A stretch of 64,000 nt of DNA from Raphanus sativus (taxonomy: Eukaryota; Streptophyta; Magnoliopsida; Brassicales; Brassicaceae): positions 14,647,828-14,711,827 of the forward strand of contig NC_079519.1 of assembly GCF_000801105.2 (NCBI RefSeq). Direction: 5' to 3'. Below the pieces are notes generated by a model. The model saw nothing but the letters and a program-made list of their open reading frames with translations. It made no database searches and had not been told where the DNA came from. The position numbers and the translations under genes were made by a program. Numbering within the stretch: position 1 is the first letter of the stretch; every line of letters starts with the position of its first letter. Of the stretch, positions 44,496 through 53,088 are shown piece by piece.

Positions 44496-45042
44496 TGTTA
44501 GGGTACTTTATGGTACAAGCGATTCGTGCTCAGCCTACGGAATGATAGGAGGAAGGAGATAAGTAGTCATAGTTATTTCTCATGCTTCATTGGTCGATGA
44601 ACCAAGAGATCCTGCTTTTAGGATACTGCCATAAGGATATGGGCCAGCATATATCGTCAAGGCCTTTGTTCCCGCAAGGGGTATTGGTCGTTAGGCAAGG
44701 GCTGCCTATCTGTGGTGAGGCCCGCAGGGTCCATAATGAAGGACGCAAGGTCTTCATGATGTATAGTCGATGGTTCCTGGTTCTGAAGGTTCCTTCCAAG
44801 TTCTAAGTCATGGAACCATGGAAGAAGTGGGGATTTATAGCTGCATCCTACAGTGGGGATTGCCTACGTACCCCTCGGAAGGGGATCAAGCCATTCATAG
44901 TTCAAATATTGGAGGAGCGTAGCCTGATGGAGGCGCGGAGCCTTGTAGAGGCGCGGAGCCTGATGGAGGCACGTAGCCTGATAGGCACGTGGCCTTGTGG
45001 AGGCGCGGAGCCTGATGGAGGCACGTAGCCTGATAGGCACGT
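44496..45042 (-). mobile_element. T3 5' LTR, part (interrupted by T4)
   Basis: The minus-strand LTR end is CCCTAACA at 44496. It extends to the T4 insertion site, with CACGT (45038-45042) as target duplication, and continues after 56604. Its far end was not found before A3 starts at 57275. Confidence 0.65.
44925..45042. repeat. ~18-bp tandem repeat (GGAGGC / AGCCTGAT units)
   Basis: Six to seven units of the type GGAGGCGCGGAGCCTGAT or GGAGGCACGTAGCCTGAT in direct order, in the T3 LTR immediately beside the T4 insertion. Confidence 0.85.
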
Positions 45043-45588
45043 TGTTGGGCCCAAATATGGCCCGATAGCTGAACAACGAATGATAAAAGATAATAACGGG
45101 CCACGACAGGCCCATAACGAATTCAATCTTTGAGAAGAGCTAAGCTGGAGCCGGAGGCTGAGAGCTAAATTCTTTAACCAAAAGAGGTCACGGTGAAGAG
45201 GAAGCTCACACCATAACGGAAGGAGCGCAGGACCCGGTCAAAGGAAGCTGTTGCGGATTCCTCAATAAACGGAGAAGATCTCGGAAACCAGTTGGCTATG
45301 ATCAAGCGGGACCTGAGGCTATTTAAAGAGAAAGGAACTCGAGAAGAAGGGGATCCCAACTTTTATTCATTTTTTACGATTATTCATATCAATTCTAAGG
45401 CATATTTGCTATCTTTGTAATCGTCAAGAGAAACATCTTTGTAAACATATTCTTTACCCAAAATCATCAATAAAATCATTCATTCATCTTTTAAGTTCTT
45501 ACAGGATTCAGCCCACGATTATCTTTCCCTAATCCTTTCCTAAACTATAACCTGACCTAAAATCAGGAGGTGAGTTTAATCCCTCACA
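45043..45588 (+). repeat. T4 5' LTR
   Basis: 546 bp, TGTTGGGCCC...CCCTCACA. It has a TATA-like TATTTAAAG at 45320-45328. Confidence 0.95.
45320..45328 (+). promoter_or_regulatory. TATA-like element in T4 LTR
   Basis: TATTTAAAG in CTGAGGCTATTTAAAGAG; identical in the 3' LTR (about 56331). Likely core promoter of the genomic RNA; inferred. Confidence 0.5.
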
Positions 45589-45590
45589 AT

Positions 45591-45608
45591 TGGCGCCGAC
45601 TGTGGGGA
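45591..45608 (+). other. T4 primer binding site
   Basis: TGGCGCCGACTGTGGGGA begins two bases after the LTR. Confidence 0.85.
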
Positions 45609-45641
45609 AGAAACAATCGAATCCCTTACTCTAACTTAAGG

Positions 45642-48428
45642 ATGAATCCTACCGATCAGACAACAAATCCGTCTGATCTTAACCTCCCGATTCCGAGCGA
45701 TGGCTCACCGAACGACGGAGGCTCTACCCTTGTAACCTCGGAACCTCGACGTGGCGACCACCGATCCGGACAGCAGCTTCCTATTAACGCTCGAACGAGC
45801 CAGACTATAACCGGAGCTACTAACCAGAGATCGTCAAGTGGAACCGCCCCGGGGCTTCCAATCACCGAGAATCCTCAGCAGCAAGCCGCTCCGAATCAAA
45901 CGGAGGCTCAGCTTTCTGAGATTCGTCAGATGATGATGCAACTAGTAGACAAAGCTCAGGAAAGTGAGCGTACGATGCATCAGCTAGCTGTTCGACAGCA
46001 ACGATTCGAAGAGATAACAAGATCTCTAGACACAACAACCCAGCCACCTCGACGTCAAACTCCGGGGGTCACTTTCCGAGATCGATTGACTGATCCCTCA
46101 TTCCCCCGAGGACGTTTAGATTTTTCCCCCGATAGCACTGCTCCCGCAGGACAGGGATCGGCTTTCCAGACACCTCATACTGGGACAGCTCCCGTGTTTA
46201 ATCCACCTATCACCAGTGCTATGGGAAGCAACGTGGCAACAACCAGTTCCGCATCCGGTCAGGTCGCTGATCGGAGCTCTCGTCTACCTCCTCCGCCGAC
46301 TGAATTTAGATCCGGGGTAGGAGTATCCCTCCCATCCGAAGGTAGGACAGCAGCTCCGGTTTATCAAACCAGAGGCTCAACCCCAAATGGGGACCGGTAT
46401 CAACGGATAGATTCCGATAACCCAAGAGCTGGTGAGCGATTTAGCCCACCAACTGCATGGGAGGATGAGCCCACACGATTCCGTCAGGAACCTGCCCGTC
46501 GGGTACCTAATAACGACCCCAATGTCCTACCTATGGAAGGACCTGAAGCTATCCGTAGGTATATGGAACGAACTCATGCAGCTCTCCAAAAATTGGGAGC
46601 TCAAGTCCATAAAGCTACGAGCTCAGCTCCCGAAATCGATAGTTTGATCGAAGAAACACGTGGAACTCCATTCACTGACAGAATTGCCAGCTCCTACATA
46701 AGGGATACCCGAAAAATCAGAATTCCCGAGTATGACGGGACCTCTGACCCAAAGGCCTATTTGAGAGCTTTCCGACTGGCAATCGTTAAAGCCCATTTTA
46801 CACAGGAAGAATGCGAAGCAGGTTACTGCAGGACATTCGCCGAAAATTTGGTCGGAACAGCCCTTGAGTGGTTCTCTGGTCTCGAACCAGCCTCGATAGA
46901 TAGTTTTGATCAGCTAACTAACGCCTTCATGAAGCAGTACTCGACCCATATCCTGAAACAAGCTTCTGAAGCCGACCTTTGGAAGGTCAGACAAGGAATG
47001 GGGGACTCACTACGAGTCTACATCGAGAAATTCAGGGCAATAAGAACTAAGCTCTCGAATCCTAACGACCTAGTCGCCATCGAGGCTCTTAGGAGAGGTC
47101 TGTTCTATAAATCGAAATTCTGGTCAGAGTTAACACTCAATACTCCTCCAACTATCGATGATGCTCTTCATAAAGCCACCAGATACATTACTTTGGAGGA
47201 GGAAACAGCCGCATTGGATAAACTCCACAAGAAGCCTCAGAATCACTCAAAAGGTGAATCCTCTGAGGCAAAGGGACCTCACAAAAGGGGGAACCCCCGA
47301 AACAACCAAACTCAGGGAGAACATTCCTACGCAATCGAGGAAGACAAGGAAGAGAAACCTGTCGCCGCAGCGAACAAAACTCCCTGGTCAAAAGGCTTTG
47401 ATAAAAACAAACATTGCTCTTATCATGATCGAGAAGGGCACTCAACTGAGGAATGTTGGGACCTCCAACGACAACTGGCAGCTAAATTCGCAGCTGGAGA
47501 AATAAAGGGCGTGGACCTTAAAAAGCCACCACCTTATCAGAAAAGAGGTTCCAGAGACACCTCCCCAAAGCGCGAGAGGTCACCCGAGAAGGAGACCGAT
47601 TCGCCACCTCCAGCTCCCAAGAAAAGAGTCGACATGATTCTTGGGAAATTCCCCCAAGGAAAAAGTTTACAAGTCGAAGCTCTCTTGAGCAAACCGTCCC
47701 CTCAATCGAGCCCCGACTCGAGGGTGGACTGTATCCTTGGAGGATCAGACATATGTCAAGACTCCGTCAATTCCATTAAGAATCACGTACGGAAGGCTGT
47801 GTCTAACACTGGACCTAAGCCTCCTAACCCCGAGTCCAATACTAAGATTTCTTTCTGGGAAAGCGAGACCTCAAACCTCGACAGACCTCACGATGATGCG
47901 TTGATTGTCACCCTGAACATCGCAGGATACGAGGTCCCTAAACTCATGATAGACACAGGAAGCTCTGTCGACCTTATTTTCTATAACACCCTAAAAGGGA
48001 TGGAAATAGACGACTACGAAATTATTGGCCAAAAAGCTAACCTCGTAGGCTTCTCCGGAGAAACAGCTACCTCATTGGGGACTATCAAGCTCCCAGTTAT
48101 AGCTGGCGGAATAATGAAAATGACCAACTTAGTAGTCATCGACAGACCTTCCCCGTTCCATGCGATCCTGGGAAGACCCTGGATTCACAAAATGAAGGCA
48201 GTAGCCTCGACGTATCATCAATGCGTAAAATTCCCAACACCCGAAGGGATAACTACCGTACACGGTAGCCAGAAGATATCCAGGATCTGCTATTTGGGAG
48301 GATTCGAAATCCTCAAAAATCCCCCAATAGCAATTACAGATCCAGGAGGGTCGCGAAATGCAACAAAATATTCGAGGTCCCCCCAAGAACCTCACCGAAA
48401 AAGTTTGCATCGACGACTCAGATCCTGA
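45642..48428 (+). CDS. gag: T4 Gag-protease
   Basis: I choose ATG 45642 (MNPTDQ) because the upstream ATG at 45570 lies inside the LTR. Residues about 85-140 form a Gln/Met-rich coiled coil, and a disordered region follows. The Gag core is at about 46680-47150 (FTDRIASSYIRDTRKIRIPE, VGTALEWFSGLEPASIDSFD). A Zn-knuckle-like CSYHDREGHSTEEC lies at about 47416. The aspartic protease has Asp-Thr-Gly at 47952-47960 and LGRPWIHK near 48168. The frame continues to 48428 but loses similarity after about 48340, where the RT frame (+1) takes over. Gag assembles the particle and the protease matures it. In T1 gag and pol share one frame, so the shift here is more likely a mutation or error than programmed frameshifting. 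Confidence 0.88.
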   Translation: MNPTDQTTNPSDLNLPIPSDGSPNDGGSTLVTSEPRRGDHRSGQQLPINARTSQTITGATNQRSSSGTAPGLPITENPQQQAAPNQTEAQLSEIRQMMMQLVDKAQESERTMHQLAVRQQRFEEITRSLDTTTQPPRRQTPGVTFRDRLTDPSFPRGRLDFSPDSTAPAGQGSAFQTPHTGTAPVFNPPITSAMGSNVATTSSASGQVADRSSRLPPPPTEFRSGVGVSLPSEGRTAAPVYQTRGSTPNGDRYQRIDSDNPRAGERFSPPTAWEDEPTRFRQEPARRVPNNDPNVLPMEGPEAIRRYMERTHAALQKLGAQVHKATSSAPEIDSLIEETRGTPFTDRIASSYIRDTRKIRIPEYDGTSDPKAYLRAFRLAIVKAHFTQEECEAGYCRTFAENLVGTALEWFSGLEPASIDSFDQLTNAFMKQYSTHILKQASEADLWKVRQGMGDSLRVYIEKFRAIRTKLSNPNDLVAIEALRRGLFYKSKFWSELTLNTPPTIDDALHKATRYITLEEETAALDKLHKKPQNHSKGESSEAKGPHKRGNPRNNQTQGEHSYAIEEDKEEKPVAAANKTPWSKGFDKNKHCSYHDREGHSTEECWDLQRQLAAKFAAGEIKGVDLKKPPPYQKRGSRDTSPKRERSPEKETDSPPPAPKKRVDMILGKFPQGKSLQVEALLSKPSPQSSPDSRVDCILGGSDICQDSVNSIKNHVRKAVSNTGPKPPNPESNTKISFWESETSNLDRPHDDALIVTLNIAGYEVPKLMIDTGSSVDLIFYNTLKGMEIDDYEIIGQKANLVGFSGETATSLGTIKLPVIAGGIMKMTNLVVIDRPSPFHAILGRPWIHKMKAVASTYHQCVKFPTPEGITTVHGSQKISRICYLGGFEILKNPPIAITDPGGSRNATKYSRSPQEPHRKSLHRRLRS

Positions 48429-50502
48429 AAGACAGGTGAGCATCGGATCCGAGCTACCTCCCGAGACAAAAAAGGAGCTCATTGATTTCTTGAAAAGCAA
48501 TGTCAAAACCTTTGCATGGTCCACCAGCGACATGAAAGGCATAGATCCGAACGTCACCACCCATAAGCTAAAAGTAGACCCTACTTTCAAACCGATCAAA
48601 CAAAAGCGTCGCAAGCTAGGCCTCGAAAAGGCTCAAGCTGTTAACGACGAAGTTGACCGACTTACGAAAGCTGGATCCATTCGAGAGGTACACTACCCCG
48701 ATTGGTTAGCTAACCCAGTAGTGGTAAAGAAGAAAAACGGGAAATGGAGAATCTGTGTAGACTTCACAGACCTGAACAAAGCTTGTCCTAAAGACAGCTT
48801 CCCGTTACCTCACATCGACCGTTTGGTTGAAGCAACAGCTGGCCATCGACTCCTATCCTTCATGGATGCCTTCTCAGGATACAACCAAATCATGATGGAT
48901 CCTGAGGACCAGGAGAAAACCGCATTCATAACCGAACGAGGAACCTATTGTTACAAGGTTATGCCATTCGGATTAAAAAACGCAGGAGCTACCTATCAGA
49001 GGCTAGTAAATAAGATGTTTGCTGGACAACTTGGAAAAACCATGGAGGTCTATATTGACGATATGCTAGTCAAATCCTCAGCTGGAGAAGACCATATCTC
49101 CCACTTAAGGGAATGCTTCGATATCCTTAACAAGTACGATATGAAGCTCAATCCCACTAAATGTACTTTCGGGGTACCCTCAGGCGAGTTCCTAGGCTAT
49201 CTCGTAACCGAAAGAGGCATTGAAGCCAACCCGCAGCAGATAGCAACCTTCCTAGAAATGCCGTCACCTAAGACAACCAGAGAGGTACAGAGATTGACCG
49301 GACGAATCGCAGCGTTAAATCGATTCATATCCAAGTCCACCGATAAGTGCCTCCCATTCTACAAACTTCTAAGAAATAATAAGAAGTTCCTATGGGACGA
49401 GAAATGTGAGGAAGCCTTCAAACAATTGAAAGCGTACCTCTCCGAACCTCCGATCCTATCCAAACCTGTAGTAGGAGAGCCACTATACCTGTACCTCGCT
49501 GTATCGACTGCTGCAGTTAGCGGCGTGCTGGTACGAGAGGAACAAAACGAACAAAGACCTGTCTATTACACCAGTAAGAGTTTGATAGACGCCGAAACAA
49601 GGTACCCTGCAATGGAAAAATTAGCTCTGGCAGTTGTGACAGCTGCCAGAAAATTGCGACCTTACTTCCAATCGCACTCAATCGTCGTAATGACCTCACA
49701 ACCATTACGAATGATATTGCACAGCCCTAGCCAGTCAGGGCGATTGGCCAAATGGGCCATAGAGCTCAGTGAATATGATATTGAGTATAGACCTCGAGCA
49801 GCAGCGAAAGCTCAGGTCCTTGCCGATTTTATCATTGAACTAGCATCCGAGCAATTAGACTCCGAAATAGAATCTCCGAAGTGGAGCCTGTATGTCGACG
49901 GAGCCTCGTCAAAACAAGGCTCCGGTGTCGGTCTAAGGCTAACTTCTTCGGCAGGAGAAAACATTGAGCAGTCATATAGGCTCGGATTCAGCGCCTCAAA
50001 CAACGAAGCTGAATATGAAGCACTAATCGCAGGGTTGAAACTCGCCCTAAGCCTCGGAATTCGAGAGCTAAACGCTTATAGTTATTCACAGTTTCACGGA
50101 GAATATGAAACGAGGGACGAAAGAATGGGGGCATATCTCGAAGTCGTCCAGAACCTCACCAGGCAGTTTGACAAATTCGAGCTAACAAGAATCCCACGAG
50201 GAGAGAACTCCTCAGCAGATGCGTTGGCTGCTTTAGCCTCCACGTCAGACCCCCTCGTAAAACGGATCATACCCGTAGAAGGAATCGAAAAACCAAGCAT
50301 CGACATAGCTACTAAAGCCGAGATAGACGGCAAGCTAACAGAGCAACCTGAAGGTACCTGCCCTGAAACGGTAGCTACCCAAGTTCTCACAACATTTTGG
50401 TTCCCAAAAACCAGAATACGTAGCTCTAAAAAGCATACCTCCGGGAACACAATCCAAGAACACGGAAGGTATTCCTCGAAATTCAGACTCCTTGGAGCCT
50501 GA
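48331..50502 (+). CDS. pol: T4 reverse transcriptase, RNase H and archaeal-like RNase H
   Basis: The frame opens after TAG 48328; the first ATG is 48358 and is probably not used as a start. RT motifs: KKKNGKWRICVDFTDLN, FMDAFSGYNQI and YIDD at 49051-49062. RNase H follows (YTSKSLIDAETRYPAMEKLA, about 49570). The second RNase H is at about 49880-50240: LYVDGASSKQGSG, SNNEAEYEALIAG, GENSSADALAAL. Between the last two the T1 copy has AYCDS followed by LVVSQYHG, while T4 has AYSYSQFHG. About five residues, including the conserved Asp, are missing (near 50083). The frame ends at 50502, but true similarity moves to the next frame near 50395, in a TTTT run. Confidence 0.85.
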   Translation, partial: QLQIQEGREMQQNIRGPPKNLTEKVCIDDSDPERQVSIGSELPPETKKELIDFLKSNVKTFAWSTSDMKGIDPNVTTHKLKVDPTFKPIKQKRRKLGLEKAQAVNDEVDRLTKAGSIREVHYPDWLANPVVVKKKNGKWRICVDFTDLNKACPKDSFPLPHIDRLVEATAGHRLLSFMDAFSGYNQIMMDPEDQEKTAFITERGTYCYKVMPFGLKNAGATYQRLVNKMFAGQLGKTMEVYIDDMLVKSSAGEDHISHLRECFDILNKYDMKLNPTKCTFGVPSGEFLGYLVTERGIEANPQQIATFLEMPSPKTTREVQRLTGRIAALNRFISKSTDKCLPFYKLLRNNKKFLWDEKCEEAFKQLKAYLSEPPILSKPVVGEPLYLYLAVSTAAVSGVLVREEQNEQRPVYYTSKSLIDAETRYPAMEKLALAVVTAARKLRPYFQSHSIVVMTSQPLRMILHSPSQSGRLAKWAIELSEYDIEYRPRAAAKAQVLADFIIELASEQLDSEIESPKWSLYVDGASSKQGSGVGLRLTSSAGENIEQSYRLGFSASNNEAEYEALIAGLKLALSLGIRELNAYSYSQFHGEYETRDERMGAYLEVVQNLTRQFDKFELTRIPRGENSSADALAALASTSDPLVKRIIPVEGIEKPSIDIATKAEIDGKLTEQPEGTCPETVATQVLTTFWFPKTRIRSSKKHTSGNTIQEHGRYSSKFRLLGA

Positions 50503-52012
50503 TCTCACGAATACCCCCGGGGGCACCAACTCGGACCCACTCGTCTGCAGGGTTAAAACCAGAAGCCGTTCAGCCCTCCAAAATTCATCTGGGGGCACCA
50601 TCCAGACCCCGGACAATAATGAAGGAATTGGAGGTATTCCTCGGAATTCAGACTCCCTGGAGCCCAATCCTACAAATACCTCCGGGGGCACCACGACACC
50701 AGGTCCCGAACAGGAACCTCCTTCGTCTCTTCATAACAAAGTTGTAGGGAGAGAGGATTGGAGAATTCCAATCACGCAATACATCCTGGAAGGAAAGACC
50801 CCACCCAATAAATGGGAGGCTCGGAAGCTCAAAGCATTAAGCGCGAGATACTGCGTAATCGAGTCTGTCCTCCACAAACGAAGCGTTTCCGGACCTTACC
50901 TAAAATGCGTCCATGGCCTCGTTGCTATGAGACTCATGAAGGAAATGCACGACGGCTCCTGCGGGAACCACTCTGGAGGAAGAGCTCTAGCCATCAGAAT
51001 CAAAAGACAAGGATATTTCTGGCCTACCATTATTGCAGACTGTGAGGCCTATTCCTCTTCATGCGACAAGTGCCAGAGGCATGCACCGATTATACACCAA
51101 CCTGCGGAAAAGTTGTCCAACATATCCGCCCCTTACCCATTTATGAGATGGTCCATGGACATCGTAGGACCACTAGTAGCGTCAGGAAGTGGAAAGAAGA
51201 AGCTACGCTTCCTCTTAGTCCTAACAGACTACTTCACGAAATGGATAGAGGCTGAAGCTTTCCAGCAGGTAACCAGAGTCGAGGTCGAACGATTTGTGTG
51301 GAAAGAAATCGTGTGTAGACACGGCGTCCCATATGAAATCGTAACTGACAATGGAGGACAGTTCATATCCCACGACTTCAAAATATTTTGTGACAAGTGG
51401 AATATTCGCCTGACCTTCTCAACACCTCGACGACCTCAAGGAAACGGCCAGGCGGAGGCTGCTAATAAATCAGTATTAGCAAACCTCAAGAAACGCCTCG
51501 GAACCCAGAAGGAACTCTGGTCAGAAAAATTACTTGAAGTACTTTGGGCATGTCGAACCACCCCACGAAAGGCTACAGAAGAAACCCCTTTCTCCTTAGC
51601 CTACGGGATGGAAGCTGTCGTCCCAGCCGAAACCATTGCTGGTAGCCTCCGCCGGGAACTCTGTACATCCGACCCCGCAGCTAATGATCAGCTCCTAACA
51701 GACAGCCTCGATCTAATCGAGGAAAGACGGGACCGAGCTCTGATTCGCATTCAGAACTATCAGCAAGCAATGGCACGACAGTACAATTCCAAAGTCAGGC
51801 CCCGACAGTTCGCTGTAGGTGACCTAGTACTTAGGAAAGTTTTCGAAGGAACCAAGGAACCAGATGCTGGAAAGTTAGGAACCAACTGGGAAGGTCCTTA
51901 TCAGATCATCCATGTGGTACGACCTGGCGTTTACAAGCTCCGAAAGGTGCGAACCGGGGTACCTGAAATCAGATCGTGGAACGCCACGAATCTTAAGAGA
52001 TATTATCATTAG
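50402..52012 (+). CDS. pol: T4 integrase
   Basis: This frame has a stop at 50372 and then stays open to TAG at 52010-52012; no ATG start is expected because it was part of the polyprotein. It begins with a low-complexity linker containing a duplicated GIPRNSDSLEP...GGT unit, then the HHCC zinc finger (GNHSGGRALAIRIK, CDKCQRHA). The catalytic core has all three acidic residues: Asp at 51158, Asp at 51347 (VTDNGGQF) and Glu at 51455 (GQAEAANK). The C-terminal region follows (LGTNWEGPYQIIHV, WNATNLKRY). No chromodomain is present. It inserts the cDNA into the host genome in the nucleus. This is the only pol domain here with every catalytic residue in place. Confidence 0.87.
   Translation, partial: SQKPEYVALKSIPPGTQSKNTEGIPRNSDSLEPDLTNTPGGTNSDPLVCRVKTRSRSALQNSSGGTIQTPDNNEGIGGIPRNSDSLEPNPTNTSGGTTTPGPEQEPPSSLHNKVVGREDWRIPITQYILEGKTPPNKWEARKLKALSARYCVIESVLHKRSVSGPYLKCVHGLVAMRLMKEMHDGSCGNHSGGRALAIRIKRQGYFWPTIIADCEAYSSSCDKCQRHAPIIHQPAEKLSNISAPYPFMRWSMDIVGPLVASGSGKKKLRFLLVLTDYFTKWIEAEAFQQVTRVEVERFVWKEIVCRHGVPYEIVTDNGGQFISHDFKIFCDKWNIRLTFSTPRRPQGNGQAEAANKSVLANLKKRLGTQKELWSEKLLEVLWACRTTPRKATEETPFSLAYGMEAVVPAETIAGSLRRELCTSDPAANDQLLTDSLDLIEERRDRALIRIQNYQQAMARQYNSKVRPRQFAVGDLVLRKVFEGTKEPDAGKLGTNWEGPYQIIHVVRPGVYKLRKVRTGVPEIRSWNATNLKRYYH
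50468..50700 (+). repeat. Duplicated 60-bp unit in the RNase H-integrase linker
   Basis: GGTATTCCTCGAAATTCAGA at 50468 recurs as GGTATTCCTCGGAATTCAGA at 50633, each followed by CTCC(T/C)TGGAGCC and ending in CCGGGGGCACCA. The spacing is 165 bases and the frame is kept. A third partial copy of the GGGGGCACCA end lies at about 50592. Confidence 0.88.
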
Positions 52013-53088
52013 GTACCTAAAACTCCTGAACTACGTTAGGCTTGATCCCTTGACTGGGTACGTAGGCAACTCCGTCATGAGTGCAGCCCCAACCTCATTT
52101 CAACACTTTGTTCACCACAACCAAAGGGGGCATATGTCTGATTAAAATCACATAGCTCAAGCAGCAAGTGTATGATCATTATAATACAGCAATTGTATGA
52201 TTACTATGATACCATGTATCCAATTACCAATAAAGCAATTAAACTCGATGTCTCAATTCTTTAACGACACAGGTCCCTGCAAACACGGACCTAGGGTCCT
52301 AAAAACCCTTCGGATCAGCTCAGGTCGCTATGAACCTGGACCTAAGGTCTTCAAATCCTTAATAATCTTGAAGGTCTTGAAATCCTTCAAACAAAGTCAA
52401 AACTTGATAAACTAACCTAAGGTCTTAAAAATCCTTAGGAACCACTAAAGGTCTTGAAATCCTTCAAACAAAGTCAGGTCCGAACGAATCCGGACCTAAA
52501 GACTTTAAATCCTTATCAAATCTCAAAGGTCTTAAAATCCTTATCAAGTCTCAAAGGTCTTGAAATCCTTAAATACAAAGGTCTTAAAATCCTTATCAAA
52601 CCTCGAAAGGTCTTAAAATCCTAAGCAAGTCCAATGGGTCTTAAACTCCCGTGAACAAATTCAGGTTCCCAAGAACCCCCCACCTAAGGTGTCTAAGTTA
52701 AACTTAGGTTCCTAAAAACCTTAAGCTAATCTCGATATTCCAAGAATTCCTCTTAAGGAACTAAAAAACGATCCAAGTCTCGAAAGACTTATCACGAAAT
52801 CAGGGATCTAATTCGGAGGATTCACTAAACCTCTTAATTAGTAACCAAAGCATTCCCTATCAAAATTCTTAACCAAATTTGACTAAGTCAAATCGAAAGA
52901 CTTGGAATAAAACTAAAAACCAAGTTTCGATAGATAAGAGGTTTAAAGGCCTCCTCAGGCCGACGAAGGTTCAAAAAACATCTTAACGAAAGCAAAGGTT
53001 TAAAGGCCTCCTCAGGCCATAAGTCTTAAAAACAAAAGAGACAGAAGCCCATTGGGCAGAAATTTTGAAACATAAAGAGCATCGGCTC
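52013..53088 (+). other. T4 spacer between pol and antisense gene, with repeats
   Basis: Non-coding. At 52285-52660 it holds an irregular tandem repeat of about 30-45 bases built on AGGTCTTAAAATCCTTATCA / AGGTCTTGAAATCCTT. A pair of AGGTTTAAAGGCCTCCTCAGG copies, lightly changed, is at 52928 and 52996. Confidence 0.7.

Larger units (their letters stand above)
40171..45042 (-). mobile_element. T3: degenerate Tat-type element, minus strand
   Basis: Reading the minus strand: an LTR ending CCCTAACA at 44496, a primer site TTTGGCGCTAGAAGGAGGGG (44474-44492), a repeat-rich leader, then the C-terminal end of a Ty3/gypsy integrase (41550-41321) and repeat-rich downstream sequence. Only about 3.2 kb separates primer site and the pol end, so most of gag-pol is missing. 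The LTR is interrupted at 45042 by T4 and resumes at 56600. Confidence 0.65.

Noticed and set aside
48331..48428. Programmed ribosomal frameshift between Gag-protease and RT in T4
   Set aside because: In T1 gag and pol share one frame, I see no clear slippery site and structure, and a second shift of the same kind occurs later in pol; mutation or sequence error is likelier.
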